Below, piece after piece: positions 17,488 through 26,830 of a stretch of DNA of 64,000 bases. Source of the DNA: Bacteroidota bacterium (GTDB lineage: Bacteria; Bacteroidota; Bacteroidia; 2-12-FULL-35-15); contig JAOQAG010000049.1 in the NCBI GenBank assembly GCA_025963715.1, positions 91,661 to 155,660 of the forward strand. Direction: 5' to 3'. Under the pieces are notes generated by a model that had not been told where the DNA came from, made no database searches, and saw only the letters and a program-made list of their open reading frames with translations. A program made the position numbers and the translations under genes. The first letter of the stretch is position 1. Every line of letters begins with the position of its first letter.

Positions 17488-20400
17488 ATGAACTTTAAAC
17501 AATTTAAACCATCCAGCTGGGCGATCGATAATAAGATAAGCATTTACGTGCTTACTTTTTTCCTGGTCGTTTTTGGGATCAAATCCTACAACAGCTTACC
17601 GAAAGAAAACTTTCCGGATATTGTTGTGCCTACCATTTATATCAATACCGTATATTATGGTAACTCGCCTACCAATATTGAAAATCTGGTAACAAAACCG
17701 ATCGAAAAACAATTGAAAGGGATTGCAGGCGTAAAAAAATTAAATTCCACTTCGTTGCAGGATGTGTCGGTTATTCTTGTTGAATTTAATACCAACGTGA
17801 ATGTGGCCGAAGCAAAACAAAAAGTAAAAGATGCGGTGGACAAAGCGCAAACCGATTTGCCGAAAGATCTTACTGCACAGCCAAATGTAATGGACGTTGC
17901 ATTTTCCGATCTGCCGATCATGTATGTGAACATGGCTGGTTCAATGGATCTTAATAAATTAAAAAAATATGCGGACGATCTGAAAGATAAGATCGAAGGA
18001 TTAAAACAAATTTCGCGCGTGGTGATGGTGGGTGATCTTGAAAGAGAGATCCAGATCAATGTGGATATGTACAAGCTGCAGGCTGCAAACCTAAGTCTGG
18101 GAGATATTCAGCGTGTGTTGCAATCGGAGAACTTAAATGCTTCCGGCGGTTTGGTACCGATGGAAGGCATGAAACGTAATCTTTCCATTAAAGGAGAATT
18201 TAAAACCGTTGCCGAGATCGGCGACCTGGTAGTGAATTCACCAACCGGCGCAAAATTATATTTAAAAGATTTAGCGGAGATCAAAGACGGAAATCACGAA
18301 CAGGAAAGTTATGCCCGTTTGGAAGGAAAAAATGTAATCACGCTGAACGTGGTAAAACGCCAGGGAGAAAATTTAATTGAAGCGTCCGACAGGATCAACG
18401 AGATCGTGGAAGACATGAAGAAAAATAATTTCCCGAAAGATATGAAGATCAGCATCACCGGCGACCAGTCGGAGAAAACCCGCAGCACGCTGCACGATCT
18501 GATCAATACCATCATCATCGGATTTATCCTGGTAACATTTATTTTAATGTTCTTCATGGGTGTGACCAATGCTATTTTCGTAGCGGCATCGGTACCTTTA
18601 TCCATGTTCATCGCGTTCATCTTTATGCCAACCATCGGCTTTACGCTCAACATGATCGTGTTGTTTGCCTTCCTGCTCGCATTGGGTATTGTGGTGGATG
18701 ATGCCATTGTGGTGATCGAGAACACGCACCGGCTTTTTGATAACGGTAAGCGCGAAATAAAAGTGGCAGCGAAAATGGCTGCAGGAGAAATCTTCCTCCC
18801 GGTACTGAGCGGAACATTAACCACGCTGGCACCGTTTATTCCATTAGCATTCTGGAGCGGGATCATCGGTAAGTTCATGTTCTTTTTACCGATCACGCTG
18901 ATCGTTACATTGCTTGCATCCCTGCTTGTTGCATACATTATCAACCCTGTATTTGCAGTTGATTTTATGAAAACGCACGACGAGGAAAAAGCAAAATACG
19001 GCAGACTTACCAGGCTTGCAAAAGTACAGTTGAGCCTGTATGTTCTTGCAGCTGTATTGGCCCATTTAAGCGGACATCCGGCATTTGGTAACCTGGTTTT
19101 ATTCTTTGCTGCATTTATGTTATTGCACCGTTTCTGGTTGCACAAAATAATTGAAGGTTTCCAAACCAAAGCATGGCCGTCGTTTCAACGCGGTTATGCA
19201 AAAGTATTGCTGGTGTTCCTTAAAAATCCGTGGAAAGCATTGCTTGGAACCCTGGCATTGTTTGTTCTTGCAGTGATGTTTTTTGCTGCACGCAGCCCTA
19301 AAGTTGTGTTCTTCCCGCAAGGCGATCCTAACTTTGTGTATGTGTATGTGAAACTACCTACAGGTACGGATCCTGCGATCACCAACAAAGTGATGCTGAA
19401 AGTGGAACAAAAAGTAAACGGTGTATTGGGCGATTCAAATAAAATTGTAAAATCAATCATTACAAACGTTACCAAACAAACCACCGATCCTGCAGATCAG
19501 GATCAGAGCGAACACCAGAACCAGGGAAAAATTGCCATTTCGTTTGTTGATTTTGACAAACGCGAAGGACAATCCACGGCAAAAATCCTGGAAACGCTTC
19601 AAAAATTCGACTGGAATATTCCAGGAGCGGAAATCAACGTTACGAAAGAGCAATCGGGACCACCGGTTTCTAAACCGATCAACATTGAAGTGCGCGGAGA
19701 TGATTTTGATGAGCTGGTGAAAAATGCAAGCGCATTAAAATTATACATTGAAAATCAGAAAGTGGCCGGAGTGGAAAAATTGAAATCCGATTTTGAAAGC
19801 AACAAACCGGAGATCGTGTTCAATATCGACCGTGAGCGCGCTAACCGCGAAGGAATATCGACCCAAACGATCGTGTTGGAAATCCGTAATGCAGTTTTCG
19901 GGATCGACCGTCCGTCCAAATTCCGCGATGCGAATGATGAATACCCGATCCAGATCCGTTACCAGTACGATCAGCGCAACAACATTGAAGCGCTGCGCAA
20001 CTTAAAAATTACGTTCCGTGATATGAACATGGGCGGCATCATCCGTAACGTTCCGTTGTCGTCGTTCTGCGATATCCAATACAGCAATACCTACGATGGG
20101 ATCAAACGTAAAATGCAAAAACGTGTGATCACGCTTTCGTCCAACGTAATTGCAGGTTTCAACGAAAATGAAGTAGCAGCAAATGTGGAAAAAGCAATGA
20201 AAGGTTATGTGCCAACAGGTAAAGTGGAGGTGAAAATGACCGGTCAGGCCGAAGAACAGGCAGAAACAGGTGCATTCCTTGGTAATGCCATGTTATTATC
20301 CTTAGGATTGATCCTGTTGATTTTGGTAACACAATTCAACTCCATCGGCAAGCCCTTCATTATTTTATCGGAGATCTTTTTCAGTATCATCGGTGTATTG

Positions 20401-20949
20401 ATCGGTACGGCGCTATTTAAAATGGACATGAGTATTGTAATGACCGGAGTGGGAATCATTGCCCTTGCGGGAATTGTGGTACGGAATGGTATTTTATTAT
20501 TAGAGTTTGCAGAGAAAGAACGTGAAGAAGGAAAAAGATTGTGGGATGCAGCAGCCGATGCTGGTCGTACCCGTATGACACCGGTAATTCTTACCGCTAC
20601 TGCCGCAATCCTTGGATTGATCCCATTAGCAGTTGGATTGAACATCGATTTCGAATCGTTGTTATCAACCGGAAATCCGCACTTGTATTTTGGCGGCGAC
20701 AGCGTTGTGTTCTGGGGTCCATTAGCGTGGACGATGATCTTCGGATTGGGTTTCGCAACATTCCTTACACTGTTGCTGGTACCGGCAATGTACCTGATCG
20801 CAGAACGCTTAAAACGCAAATCAGAGATCATCTTAAAACATCTGGGTTTACCACCGGTGGTGATGTACATCCCGTTCTTTATCCTGATCACACGGTTTGT
20901 GCTTTATATAAGAAAAGTAAAATTAGAGTACGGTGATTTAGATTATTAA
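17488..20949 (+). CDS. RND-family efflux pump inner-membrane subunit
   Basis: An 1153-residue proton-driven transporter of the AcrB/MexB superfamily. The N-terminal cytoplasmic/TM1 segment, large porter loop, TM2-6 bundle and second half repeat are all present. The TM4 proton-relay aspartates appear in GIVVDDAIVVIENTHR (near 405-420) and the second half has the VRNGILLLEFA motif (near 1000). It is about 100 residues longer than AcrB: two extra hydrophobic helices (about 505-560, LSLYVLAAVLAH and LVLFFAAFMLLH) lie between TM6 and TM7, and a further helix follows the last canonical one at the C-terminus. Drug or solvent efflux is likely; the substrate is unknown. A terminator follows within 20 bases. 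Confidence 0.94.
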   Translation: MNFKQFKPSSWAIDNKISIYVLTFFLVVFGIKSYNSLPKENFPDIVVPTIYINTVYYGNSPTNIENLVTKPIEKQLKGIAGVKKLNSTSLQDVSVILVEFNTNVNVAEAKQKVKDAVDKAQTDLPKDLTAQPNVMDVAFSDLPIMYVNMAGSMDLNKLKKYADDLKDKIEGLKQISRVVMVGDLEREIQINVDMYKLQAANLSLGDIQRVLQSENLNASGGLVPMEGMKRNLSIKGEFKTVAEIGDLVVNSPTGAKLYLKDLAEIKDGNHEQESYARLEGKNVITLNVVKRQGENLIEASDRINEIVEDMKKNNFPKDMKISITGDQSEKTRSTLHDLINTIIIGFILVTFILMFFMGVTNAIFVAASVPLSMFIAFIFMPTIGFTLNMIVLFAFLLALGIVVDDAIVVIENTHRLFDNGKREIKVAAKMAAGEIFLPVLSGTLTTLAPFIPLAFWSGIIGKFMFFLPITLIVTLLASLLVAYIINPVFAVDFMKTHDEEKAKYGRLTRLAKVQLSLYVLAAVLAHLSGHPAFGNLVLFFAAFMLLHRFWLHKIIEGFQTKAWPSFQRGYAKVLLVFLKNPWKALLGTLALFVLAVMFFAARSPKVVFFPQGDPNFVYVYVKLPTGTDPAITNKVMLKVEQKVNGVLGDSNKIVKSIITNVTKQTTDPADQDQSEHQNQGKIAISFVDFDKREGQSTAKILETLQKFDWNIPGAEINVTKEQSGPPVSKPINIEVRGDDFDELVKNASALKLYIENQKVAGVEKLKSDFESNKPEIVFNIDRERANREGISTQTIVLEIRNAVFGIDRPSKFRDANDEYPIQIRYQYDQRNNIEALRNLKITFRDMNMGGIIRNVPLSSFCDIQYSNTYDGIKRKMQKRVITLSSNVIAGFNENEVAANVEKAMKGYVPTGKVEVKMTGQAEEQAETGAFLGNAMLLSLGLILLILVTQFNSIGKPFIILSEIFFSIIGVLIGTALFKMDMSIVMTGVGIIALAGIVVRNGILLLEFAEKEREEGKRLWDAAADAGRTRMTPVILTATAAILGLIPLAVGLNIDFESLLSTGNPHLYFGGDSVVFWGPLAWTMIFGLGFATFLTLLLVPAMYLIAERLKRKSEIILKHLGLPPVVMYIPFFILITRFVLYIRKVKLEYGDLDY

Positions 20950-20954
20950 AATTT

Positions 20955-20992
20955 AAAAAAAAGCTTCGCAGATTTTGCGGAGCCTTTTTTTT
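20955..20992 (+). terminator. Intrinsic terminator of the efflux operon
   Basis: GCTTCGCA pairs with TGCGGAGC (one mismatch) around GATTT, flanked by A7-8 and T8. Confidence 0.88.
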
Positions 20993-21196
20993 AAGTTTAA
21001 AGTTCAAGGTTGGAAAGTTTAAAGTTTGCTGTGTGCAGATGCTATGTGTACTTAACCGCAGAGAACGCAAAGGAGGCGCAAAGAAAAAGGGAGTGCTGTG
21101 TATGATAAGTGTATTTTTACCACTAAGGCACTAAGAAAAAGAAAGGCAAAAGAGGGAAAGTTAAAATTCAAAAGAACGGAAAAAAGAGCAAATCCG
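20993..21196. other. Gene-free stretch with dispersed words
   Basis: No gene is visible. The stretch is made of words seen elsewhere in the window: AAAGTTCAAGGTTGGAAAG, GCTGTGTGCAGATGC, CGCAGAGAACGCAAAGGAGG (also 49685-49705 and, inverted, 26669-26695) and ACCACTAAGGCACTAAG (also 31150-31160 and, inverted, 50080-50095). Confidence 0.6.
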
Positions 21197-21370
21197 CTTC
21201 ATCCGCAAGATCCGCATTCCATCACACACAGCAAAATCCTAAATCCCAATTCCTAAATCCTACTTCTTCTTCTTCACCTTCTTCTTCATCCGCAAGATCC
21301 GCATTCCATCACACACAGCAAAATCCTAAATCCCAATTCCTAAATCCTACTTCTTCTTCACCTTCTTCTT
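21197..21370. repeat. 87-bp tandem duplication spanning a gene end
   Basis: Units 21197-21283 and 21284-21370 are nearly identical (one TTC triplet difference). On the minus strand each unit contains lysine codons, a TAG stop and the following AAATCCTAAATCCCAATT word, so the last codons and the stop of the DUF4421-like gene have been copied downstream of themselves. Confidence 0.85.
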
Positions 21371-22417
21371 TTTCGCAGCAGCTTTTTCCGCTTCTTTCTG
21401 CCGTTTTGCATCCGCTTTTAATTGTCCTTTTGATTTGGTGTATTTTACCGCGCGGAACCCCAGGAAAACACCGTACGAGTAAATCATTTGTTGTGTTTTA
21501 ATGGCGCGGATAGAAGATTGGCTCACATCCACATTTGCATAGATCCCGGTAAATAAAAATTTGCCGTTATATCCCGCACTCGCTTTTCCGCGGCCTACCA
21601 GCGGGAATGCGATCTTATAAAATTTACCCATTGGGAAACTATACGTTTGGTTCTGGATTCCCGCACCGGCCGCTACCAATCCCGAAAAATAAAAACTTTT
21701 TTTCGTCAGATCGAAAGAATATCCCAATTGCATTTGATAGGAGTAATTCCGGTTACGCTGCAGTTCCGTATAACTCCCGAAATAGTTTTTCACACTATCC
21801 GGGATCAGGTTATCCGCCTTAAGCTCATTAAATTTTAAAGACATCATGAGGAGCATGGAACCGGCACTTTTTTTCTGCAGCACCGTTTGATTAAATGCTG
21901 CGTTGTACGAGAATTTTTGCCCGTTAAAGATCATGATCGCATTTGCGCCAAACTGGTAGGCGCGAATGTCGCTGTTATAATTTTTCACAAGCTCTTCATC
22001 GCCTTTGTAATGGTAATAAAAGCGCTGGTAATCCTGGTAATAGGCTTCAAATCCAAACTTGGTCCCGTAAATGTTCATCTGAAATTGTTTGAAAGCAGAT
22101 GTTGCCCTGCCCATTGTATCCAGGAAATCGTTTTTGAGTTTAAACGTATAGGAAGCCCCAATTCCGTAAATATTCAGCGAAACACCCATTGTAGGCGGAA
22201 TGTAGGGGTTGAAGATCACTTCTGCGTCCTTCAGTTGCTGTTTGGTAAATGCACTGTTGTGCTGCGGCGTGATGGCATAAGTAAAATTGTTTTGATTTAA
22301 AAATACCTTGGCCGCAAATATGTTTTTGAACCGTTGCACGTAGTTGGTATCCGTATCGCCAGCATAAGCTGCGGCAGAGATCAGGAAAAAGAGAAAGAAG
22401 ATCCGGAAATGTTTCAA
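21347..22417 (-). CDS. DUF4421-like exported beta-barrel protein
   Basis: A 356-residue protein with signal peptide (about 1-19, ending AAAYAG) and many alternating amphipathic strands with terminal aromatics, as expected for an outer-membrane barrel. Motifs such as YIPPTMGVSLNIYGIGASYTF, quoted in part (PPTMGVSLNIYG), and GTKFGFEAYYQDYQRFYY fit my memory of DUF4421, a family restricted to Bacteroidota with no known role. The C-terminus is a lysine tail (KAAAKKKKVKKK) encoded by repeated CTT/TTC triplets that is part of a tandem duplication. The start codon is TTG at 22417; no ATG is available nearby in frame. Confidence 0.65.
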   Translation of the reverse strand: MKHFRIFFLFFLISAAAYAGDTDTNYVQRFKNIFAAKVFLNQNNFTYAITPQHNSAFTKQQLKDAEVIFNPYIPPTMGVSLNIYGIGASYTFKLKNDFLDTMGRATSAFKQFQMNIYGTKFGFEAYYQDYQRFYYHYKGDEELVKNYNSDIRAYQFGANAIMIFNGQKFSYNAAFNQTVLQKKSAGSMLLMMSLKFNELKADNLIPDSVKNYFGSYTELQRNRNYSYQMQLGYSFDLTKKSFYFSGLVAAGAGIQNQTYSFPMGKFYKIAFPLVGRGKASAGYNGKFLFTGIYANVDVSQSSIRAIKTQQMIYSYGVFLGFRAVKYTKSKGQLKADAKRQKEAEKAAAKKKKVKKK

Positions 22418-22740
22418 GCGTTTTTTTGCGCTAATTTAGATGTTAAAAAAATACAAAACCTACCTGCTGTAAAACAAAAAATAAACAATCCCGTTGTTGG
22501 AAAGTGGTTTTGCTGGAAAAAATTTTAAAAAGTACGTTCACGCTATGAATTTACTTACTCAAACTGATTTCCCGTTCCGATAGCTATCGGAATGGTTCCA
22601 AATGGTTATATGTATGTCATTTCGGGCGGAGTCGGGAAATAAACTGCCTTCATAAGCTCGGGGGAGCCGGAAAACCGACGATTTTAATACTCAGTATACA
22701 CATAGTCCCGATAGCTATCGGGACGTAATATTCGCTCCTG
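22418..22740. other. Gene-free stretch with two copies of a palindrome
   Basis: No gene is visible. The palindrome CCGATAGCTATCGG occurs twice: as TTCCGATAGCTATCGGAA at 22574-22591 and as GTCCCGATAGCTATCGGGAC at 22705-22724, with the flanks changing together so both remain perfect. Word V (CGCTCCTGTTCGTTATCTG) begins at 22733 and provides part of the dxs promoter. Confidence 0.7.
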
Positions 22741-22771
22741 TTCGTTATCTGTACAAATTGTATTATCTTTG
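22741..22771 (+). promoter_or_regulatory. Promoter of dxs (Bacteroidota type)
   Basis: TATCTTTG at 22764-22771 fits the minus-7 consensus TAnnTTTG; 19 bases upstream is TTCG (22741-22744), one mismatch from the minus-33 TTTG. The ATG follows 27 bases after the minus-7 element. Confidence 0.6.
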
Positions 22772-22798
22772 TGTTTGTATTTAATGCTACCTTAATTG

Positions 22799-24739
22799 AT
22801 GGAATTTAAAGCCGGAAAACTGCTCGATCAAATTGAATACCCGAGCGACCTCAGAAAATTTAAATTAGAAGATCTCCCGGAGATCAGCGACGAATTACGC
22901 CAGTATATTATTGACGTGGTCTCTCAAAAAGGAGGGCACTTCGGCGCCAGCCTCGGCGTGGTAGAACTTACCGTAGCATTGCATTATGTTTTTAATACGC
23001 CTTATGATCAGCTGGTTTGGGATGTAGGTCACCAGGCTTACGGACATAAGATCCTCACCGGCCGCCGCAAAAATTTTGATACCAACCGCGTTTACAAAGG
23101 CATCAGCGGTTTCCCGAAACGTTCTGAAAGCGAATACGATACATTTGGCGTGGGTCACTCATCCACTTCCATTGGTGCAGCGCTTGGAATGGCGGTTGCA
23201 TCGGCTTACAAAGGCGAAAAAGAGCGCCAGCACATTGCCGTGATCGGCGATGGTGCCATGACCGCCGGAATGGCGTTTGAAGCACTGAACCATGCCGGGA
23301 TCACCAACTCTAATTTACTGGTGGTGTTGAATGATAATTGTATGAGCATCGACCCGAACGTGGGTGCTTTAAAAGAATACCTGACGGATATTACCACTTC
23401 CCATACTTACAATAAAGTAAAAGATGAGATCTGGAATTTGCTGGGTAAGATCAGCAAATTCGGCCCGAACGCACAGGAAATTGCTTCCAAAATAGAGAAC
23501 GGTGTAAAAACCTCCCTGCTGAAACAAAGCAACATGTTCGAATCCCTGAAATTCAGGTATTTCGGTCCGGTTGACGGGCATGATGTGGAACGTTTAACAA
23601 AAGTATTACAGGATCTGAAAGACATTCCCGGGCCAAAAATTTTGCATTGCCTTACCATGAAAGGCAAAGGTTACAAGTATTCCGAGCAGGGAAATCAAAC
23701 TGTTTGGCATTCCCCGGGTTTGTTCAATAAAGATACCGGCGAGATCATCAAGATCGTTCCGAAAGAGCCGCAACCGCCCAAATACCAGGATGTGTTCGGT
23801 TATACGATCGTGGAGCTGGCCGAAAAAAATTCAAAAATAATGGGCATCACACCGGCTATGCCAAGTGGTTGCTCTTTAAATATTATGATGAAAGCAATGC
23901 CCGATCGTGCATTTGACGTGGGAATTGCCGAGCAGCATGCGGTTACTTTTTCTGCCGGATTAGCAACGCAGGGATTGGTGCCGTTCTGTAATATTTATTC
24001 CTCTTTTATGCAGCGCGCCTACGACCAGGTGATCCACGATGTGGCGCTGCAAAATCTACATGTGGTATTGTGTCTGGATAGAGGCGGATTGGCCGGTGCC
24101 GACGGGCCAACGCATCACGGTGCATACGATCTGGCGTATTTCCGCTGCATTCCCAACATGGTGGTTTCTGCACCAATGAACGAAGAAGAGTTACGTAACT
24201 TAATGTATACGGCGCAATTGCCGGAAAATGCAGGCCCATTCTCCATCCGTTATCCGCGTGGAAATGGGGTAATGATCGATTGGAAAAAACCATTCCGCAA
24301 GCTTACCATTGGAAAAGGTCAACGCATCCAGAATGGTGATGACATTGCCATTTTAACCATTGGTCACATCGGAAATCAAGCTGTGAAAGCCTGCAAAATG
24401 CTGGAAGAAAAAGGCATTAAAGCAGCGCATTATGATATGCGATTTGTAAAACCGATCGATGAGGAATTGTTGCATGAAGTATTTACAAAACACAGCAAGG
24501 TAATTACCGTGGAAGATGGCTGTATCATGGGTGGAATGGGAAGTGCAGTGCTGGAATTTATGGCAGATAATAATTACAGTGCGCAGGTAAAACGCCTTGG
24601 CATTCCTGATAAATATATTGAGCACGGTGAGCAGCCGGAACTATACCGTGAGTGTGGCTTTGATGCCGATAGCATCGCAAAAAGCGTCATCGAAATGGTA
24701 GGCGTAAGCTTTGGCAAAAATAACACCATGGCAGGTTAA
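22799..24739 (+). CDS. dxs: 1-deoxy-D-xylulose-5-phosphate synthase
   Basis: A 646-residue thiamine-diphosphate enzyme that condenses pyruvate and glyceraldehyde 3-phosphate to DXP, the entry step of the MEP isoprenoid pathway and a precursor for pyridoxal phosphate and thiamine. The TPP/metal-binding motif GDGAMTAGMAFEALNHAG is near residues 150-167, the N-terminal WDVGHQAYGHKILTGRR substrate-binding segment near 77-93, and the DRGGLAGADGPTHHG pyrimidine-domain motif near 428-442. Length is normal for Dxs. I start at the ATG at 22799; a TTG one codon upstream is less likely. It stands alone, downstream of its own promoter. UppS and PdxJ, encoded elsewhere in this window, use products of this pathway. 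Confidence 0.97.
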   Translation: MEFKAGKLLDQIEYPSDLRKFKLEDLPEISDELRQYIIDVVSQKGGHFGASLGVVELTVALHYVFNTPYDQLVWDVGHQAYGHKILTGRRKNFDTNRVYKGISGFPKRSESEYDTFGVGHSSTSIGAALGMAVASAYKGEKERQHIAVIGDGAMTAGMAFEALNHAGITNSNLLVVLNDNCMSIDPNVGALKEYLTDITTSHTYNKVKDEIWNLLGKISKFGPNAQEIASKIENGVKTSLLKQSNMFESLKFRYFGPVDGHDVERLTKVLQDLKDIPGPKILHCLTMKGKGYKYSEQGNQTVWHSPGLFNKDTGEIIKIVPKEPQPPKYQDVFGYTIVELAEKNSKIMGITPAMPSGCSLNIMMKAMPDRAFDVGIAEQHAVTFSAGLATQGLVPFCNIYSSFMQRAYDQVIHDVALQNLHVVLCLDRGGLAGADGPTHHGAYDLAYFRCIPNMVVSAPMNEEELRNLMYTAQLPENAGPFSIRYPRGNGVMIDWKKPFRKLTIGKGQRIQNGDDIAILTIGHIGNQAVKACKMLEEKGIKAAHYDMRFVKPIDEELLHEVFTKHSKVITVEDGCIMGGMGSAVLEFMADNNYSAQVKRLGIPDKYIEHGEQPELYRECGFDADSIAKSVIEMVGVSFGKNNTMAG

Positions 24740-25085
24740 GGTTGATTACTGATTTCTGATGTGCAGATTACTGATTTGCTGTGCGCAGAAAAATTTCTAT
24801 TTATAAACGGCTGTTTCAGAAGCCCGTTTCCGGTTTTTTCACTTACAGGAATTACACACCCCTGGCTCCTCTAAAGAGGGGAATAGATCCTACCAGTATT
24901 TATCATCACACACAGATTCCTAATTTCGTTTCAATTCGTTATCCGTACCACACACAGATTGGTATATTAGTAATAATTGGTATTTAGTAGATCACATCGT
25001 AGATCACACAGATTTGTAAATTTGTATTCATCCGTAATTTGTAACCACCCCGATTCGTAGTTTCGTTCCTGTTCGTTATCTGTAC
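24740..25085. other. Gene-free stretch with words E and V
   Basis: No gene is visible in this 346-base stretch. It holds GCTGTGCGCAGA (24779), a small hairpin CCCCTGGCTCCTCTAAAGAGGGG-type word near 24860-24882, word E at 24951-24995 and word V at 25063-25084; a degenerate V also occurs at 24926-24948. Confidence 0.65.
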
Positions 25086-25115
25086 TTTGCAATCTCAAAT
25101 AAAATTGTATATTTG
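25086..25115 (+). promoter_or_regulatory. Promoter of the lipoprotein/secreted-protein pair
   Basis: TTTG (25086-25089), an 18-base spacer and TATATTTG (25108-25115) match both elements of the Bacteroidota housekeeping promoter. The ATG lies 20 bases downstream. Confidence 0.7.
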
Positions 25116-25135
25116 ATTATTAAAAAATTTTAGCT

Positions 25136-26035
25136 ATGAACTATAACTCCACTATCCGGTACTCCATTCTAATAGCACTTGCTGCAACTGTTTCTTCCTG
25201 CGGCTCTACTGCATCCGATAACGAAAATGTTGCCGGTACAGATACTGCTGCAAATGTGAATTCCGGAAAAGATACCAAAGCACAAAATGTGTTTTATTCC
25301 ATTCCTTCACCAATCGAAACAACCTCGCTTTTAAAAGCTGCAGGTGCAAAATACAATGCAAGTTATTTGAACCCGATCGAGAATGTTTCCAAATATTCTA
25401 CTGCGGCTTCCAGGGCATTGAATTTAGGGATTTACGGATCGGATCTGAGCTTTACAAGTATTTTTGATCAAACACAGGAATCCATGCTGTACCTGCGTTG
25501 TACAAATAAACTGGCAACCAGCCTGGGCATCAGCGGAGCGTTTGATGAATCCACCACTTCCCGCATCGAATCCAACCTGGAAAACAGGGATTCATTATTA
25601 ACGATCATTTCTGATTCGTACTGGAATGCTGATTCATATTTAAAAGAAAACGGACAACCGGGTGTTTCTGCATTGATCATTGCAGGCGGCTGGATCGAAG
25701 GTTTATACATTGCTACAAAAATTGCGGGGGATACAAAAAATGCAGACATCGTTACACGCATTGGGGAGCAAAAATTATCGCTTGATAATTTAGTGGCATT
25801 ACTGGAAAGCTACAAATCATCCAACGATGGTGTGAATGACATGTACAACCAGTTTTCGGAATTAAAAAAGATCTACGACACCATTCCTGCTAAACCTTCC
25901 GAAACAACAACATCAACGGATAAAAAATCGGGTGTGACCACAATCGGAAACAATAGCAGCTACATACTTACACCGGAGCAATTAAAAGCAATTACCGACA
26001 AAGCAAACCAGATCAGGAATAAGATCATTCAATAA
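25136..26035 (+). CDS. Uncharacterised lipoprotein
   Basis: A 299-residue exported protein with lipobox TVSSC (lipidated Cys22) and a Ser/Thr/Asn-rich linker (about 23-50). The rest is predicted mostly helical, with the segments NLGIYGSDLSFTSIFDQTQE (about 101-120) and SALIIAGGWIEGLYIATKIAG (quoted in part: GGWIEGLYIATKI) that recur in a conserved Bacteroidota lipoprotein family I cannot name. It ends in a basic amphipathic helix. The downstream secreted-protein gene begins 11 bases after the stop, so they are probably an operon from the promoter at 25086-25115. No catalytic motif is visible. Confidence 0.75.
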   Translation: MNYNSTIRYSILIALAATVSSCGSTASDNENVAGTDTAANVNSGKDTKAQNVFYSIPSPIETTSLLKAAGAKYNASYLNPIENVSKYSTAASRALNLGIYGSDLSFTSIFDQTQESMLYLRCTNKLATSLGISGAFDESTTSRIESNLENRDSLLTIISDSYWNADSYLKENGQPGVSALIIAGGWIEGLYIATKIAGDTKNADIVTRIGEQKLSLDNLVALLESYKSSNDGVNDMYNQFSELKKIYDTIPAKPSETTTSTDKKSGVTTIGNNSSYILTPEQLKAITDKANQIRNKIIQ

Positions 26036-26046
26036 ATCCATCACTG

Positions 26047-26496
26047 ATGAAACAGATCCACTTCTCTAAAACTGTTACCTGTGCGTTGATCGCCATGTTT
26101 TCAGTTACTGCAGCAAGCGCACAACAATGCAAGGATTATGTGAAAAAGAAGTGCATGCCTAAGATCTCGCCGTTTACTCAAAACGGACAAATGAATACAG
26201 CCACACTTGCGGCCGGACAAAATACAGACATGAACCTTACGTTTTATGCCGGGCAGGATTACCGGATCCTGGTGTGTGCCGAAGAAATTTTAGGTGATGT
26301 TACGTTCCAGGTAATGGACATGTCGCACAAAGTGGTATTTGATAGCAAAGACAATAATTTCCCTGATTTTTGGGATTTCAAAGTAAAAAACACACAACAG
26401 TTTATTGTACATGTTACTGTTCCGGTATCCAGCTCTTCCGCTTCTGTTCCGCCAAGCGGCTGCGTTTCGGTAATGGTCGGCTTTAAGAAGGATTAA
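26047..26496 (+). CDS. Small secreted protein of unknown function
   Basis: A 149-residue protein with a clear signal peptide (VTCALIAMFSVTAASA, cleavage before QQCKDYVKKKC near residue 26). The mature part contains four cysteines (CKDYVKKKC near the N-terminus, one in ILVCAEEILGDV and one in PPSGCVSVMVGF), suggesting two disulfides, and a beta-rich core (GQDYRILVCAEEI, FDSKDNNFPDFWDFKV) resembling pre-peptidase or galactose-binding-like sandwich domains, though I cannot assign a family. It follows the lipoprotein gene by 11 bases and is probably co-expressed with it, so the two may act together in the periplasm or at the surface. Confidence 0.75.
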   Translation: MKQIHFSKTVTCALIAMFSVTAASAQQCKDYVKKKCMPKISPFTQNGQMNTATLAAGQNTDMNLTFYAGQDYRILVCAEEILGDVTFQVMDMSHKVVFDSKDNNFPDFWDFKVKNTQQFIVHVTVPVSSSSASVPPSGCVSVMVGFKKD

Positions 26497-26769
26497 TACT
26501 TGGTTCATTCGTTACACTGGTTCATCAGTTCATTGGTGTGCTATGCGCAAAGCTTTGTTCATTAGTTTATTAGTTTATTGGTTCATTAGTATGCTATATG
26601 CAGGTTGGTATGTAATGATTACTGATGCACTAACTCTTTAAAAACAAACACAGCACTCTCTTTTTTTCTTTGCGCCTCCTTTGCGCTCTCCGCGGTAAAC
26701 ACAGTAAACATACAGCATCTACACTTAGCAAACTTTGAACTTTAAACTTTGAACCTTGAACTGAAATTT
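26497..26769. other. Gene-free stretch with low-complexity words
   Basis: No gene is visible. The stretch is made of GTTCATTAGTTTATTAGTTT-like words, GCTATGCGCAAAGC, the inverted CTTTGCGCCTCCTTTGCG word (26669-26695) and AACTTTGAACTTTAAACTTT (26728-26750). Confidence 0.55.
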
Positions 26770-26806
26770 AAAAAGCCCCGCAGATAAATTATCCACAGGG
26801 CTTTTT
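26770..26806 (-). terminator. Intrinsic terminator of the metalloprotease gene
   Basis: AAAAAGCCC pairs with GGGCTTTTT, followed by T-rich sequence on the minus strand; it lies about 25 bases past the stop at 26831. Confidence 0.8.
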
Positions 26807-26830
26807 AAATATGAAAATGTTTCTTCGAAA

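Noticed and set aside
18309..19169. A 286-codon open frame on the minus strand inside the RND gene
   Set aside because: Antisense shadow of a well-supported pump gene; composition is atypical and no domain is visible.
21197..21370. Possible short CRISPR or direct-repeat array
   Set aside because: Only two units of 87 bases without spacers; it is a tandem duplication over a gene end.
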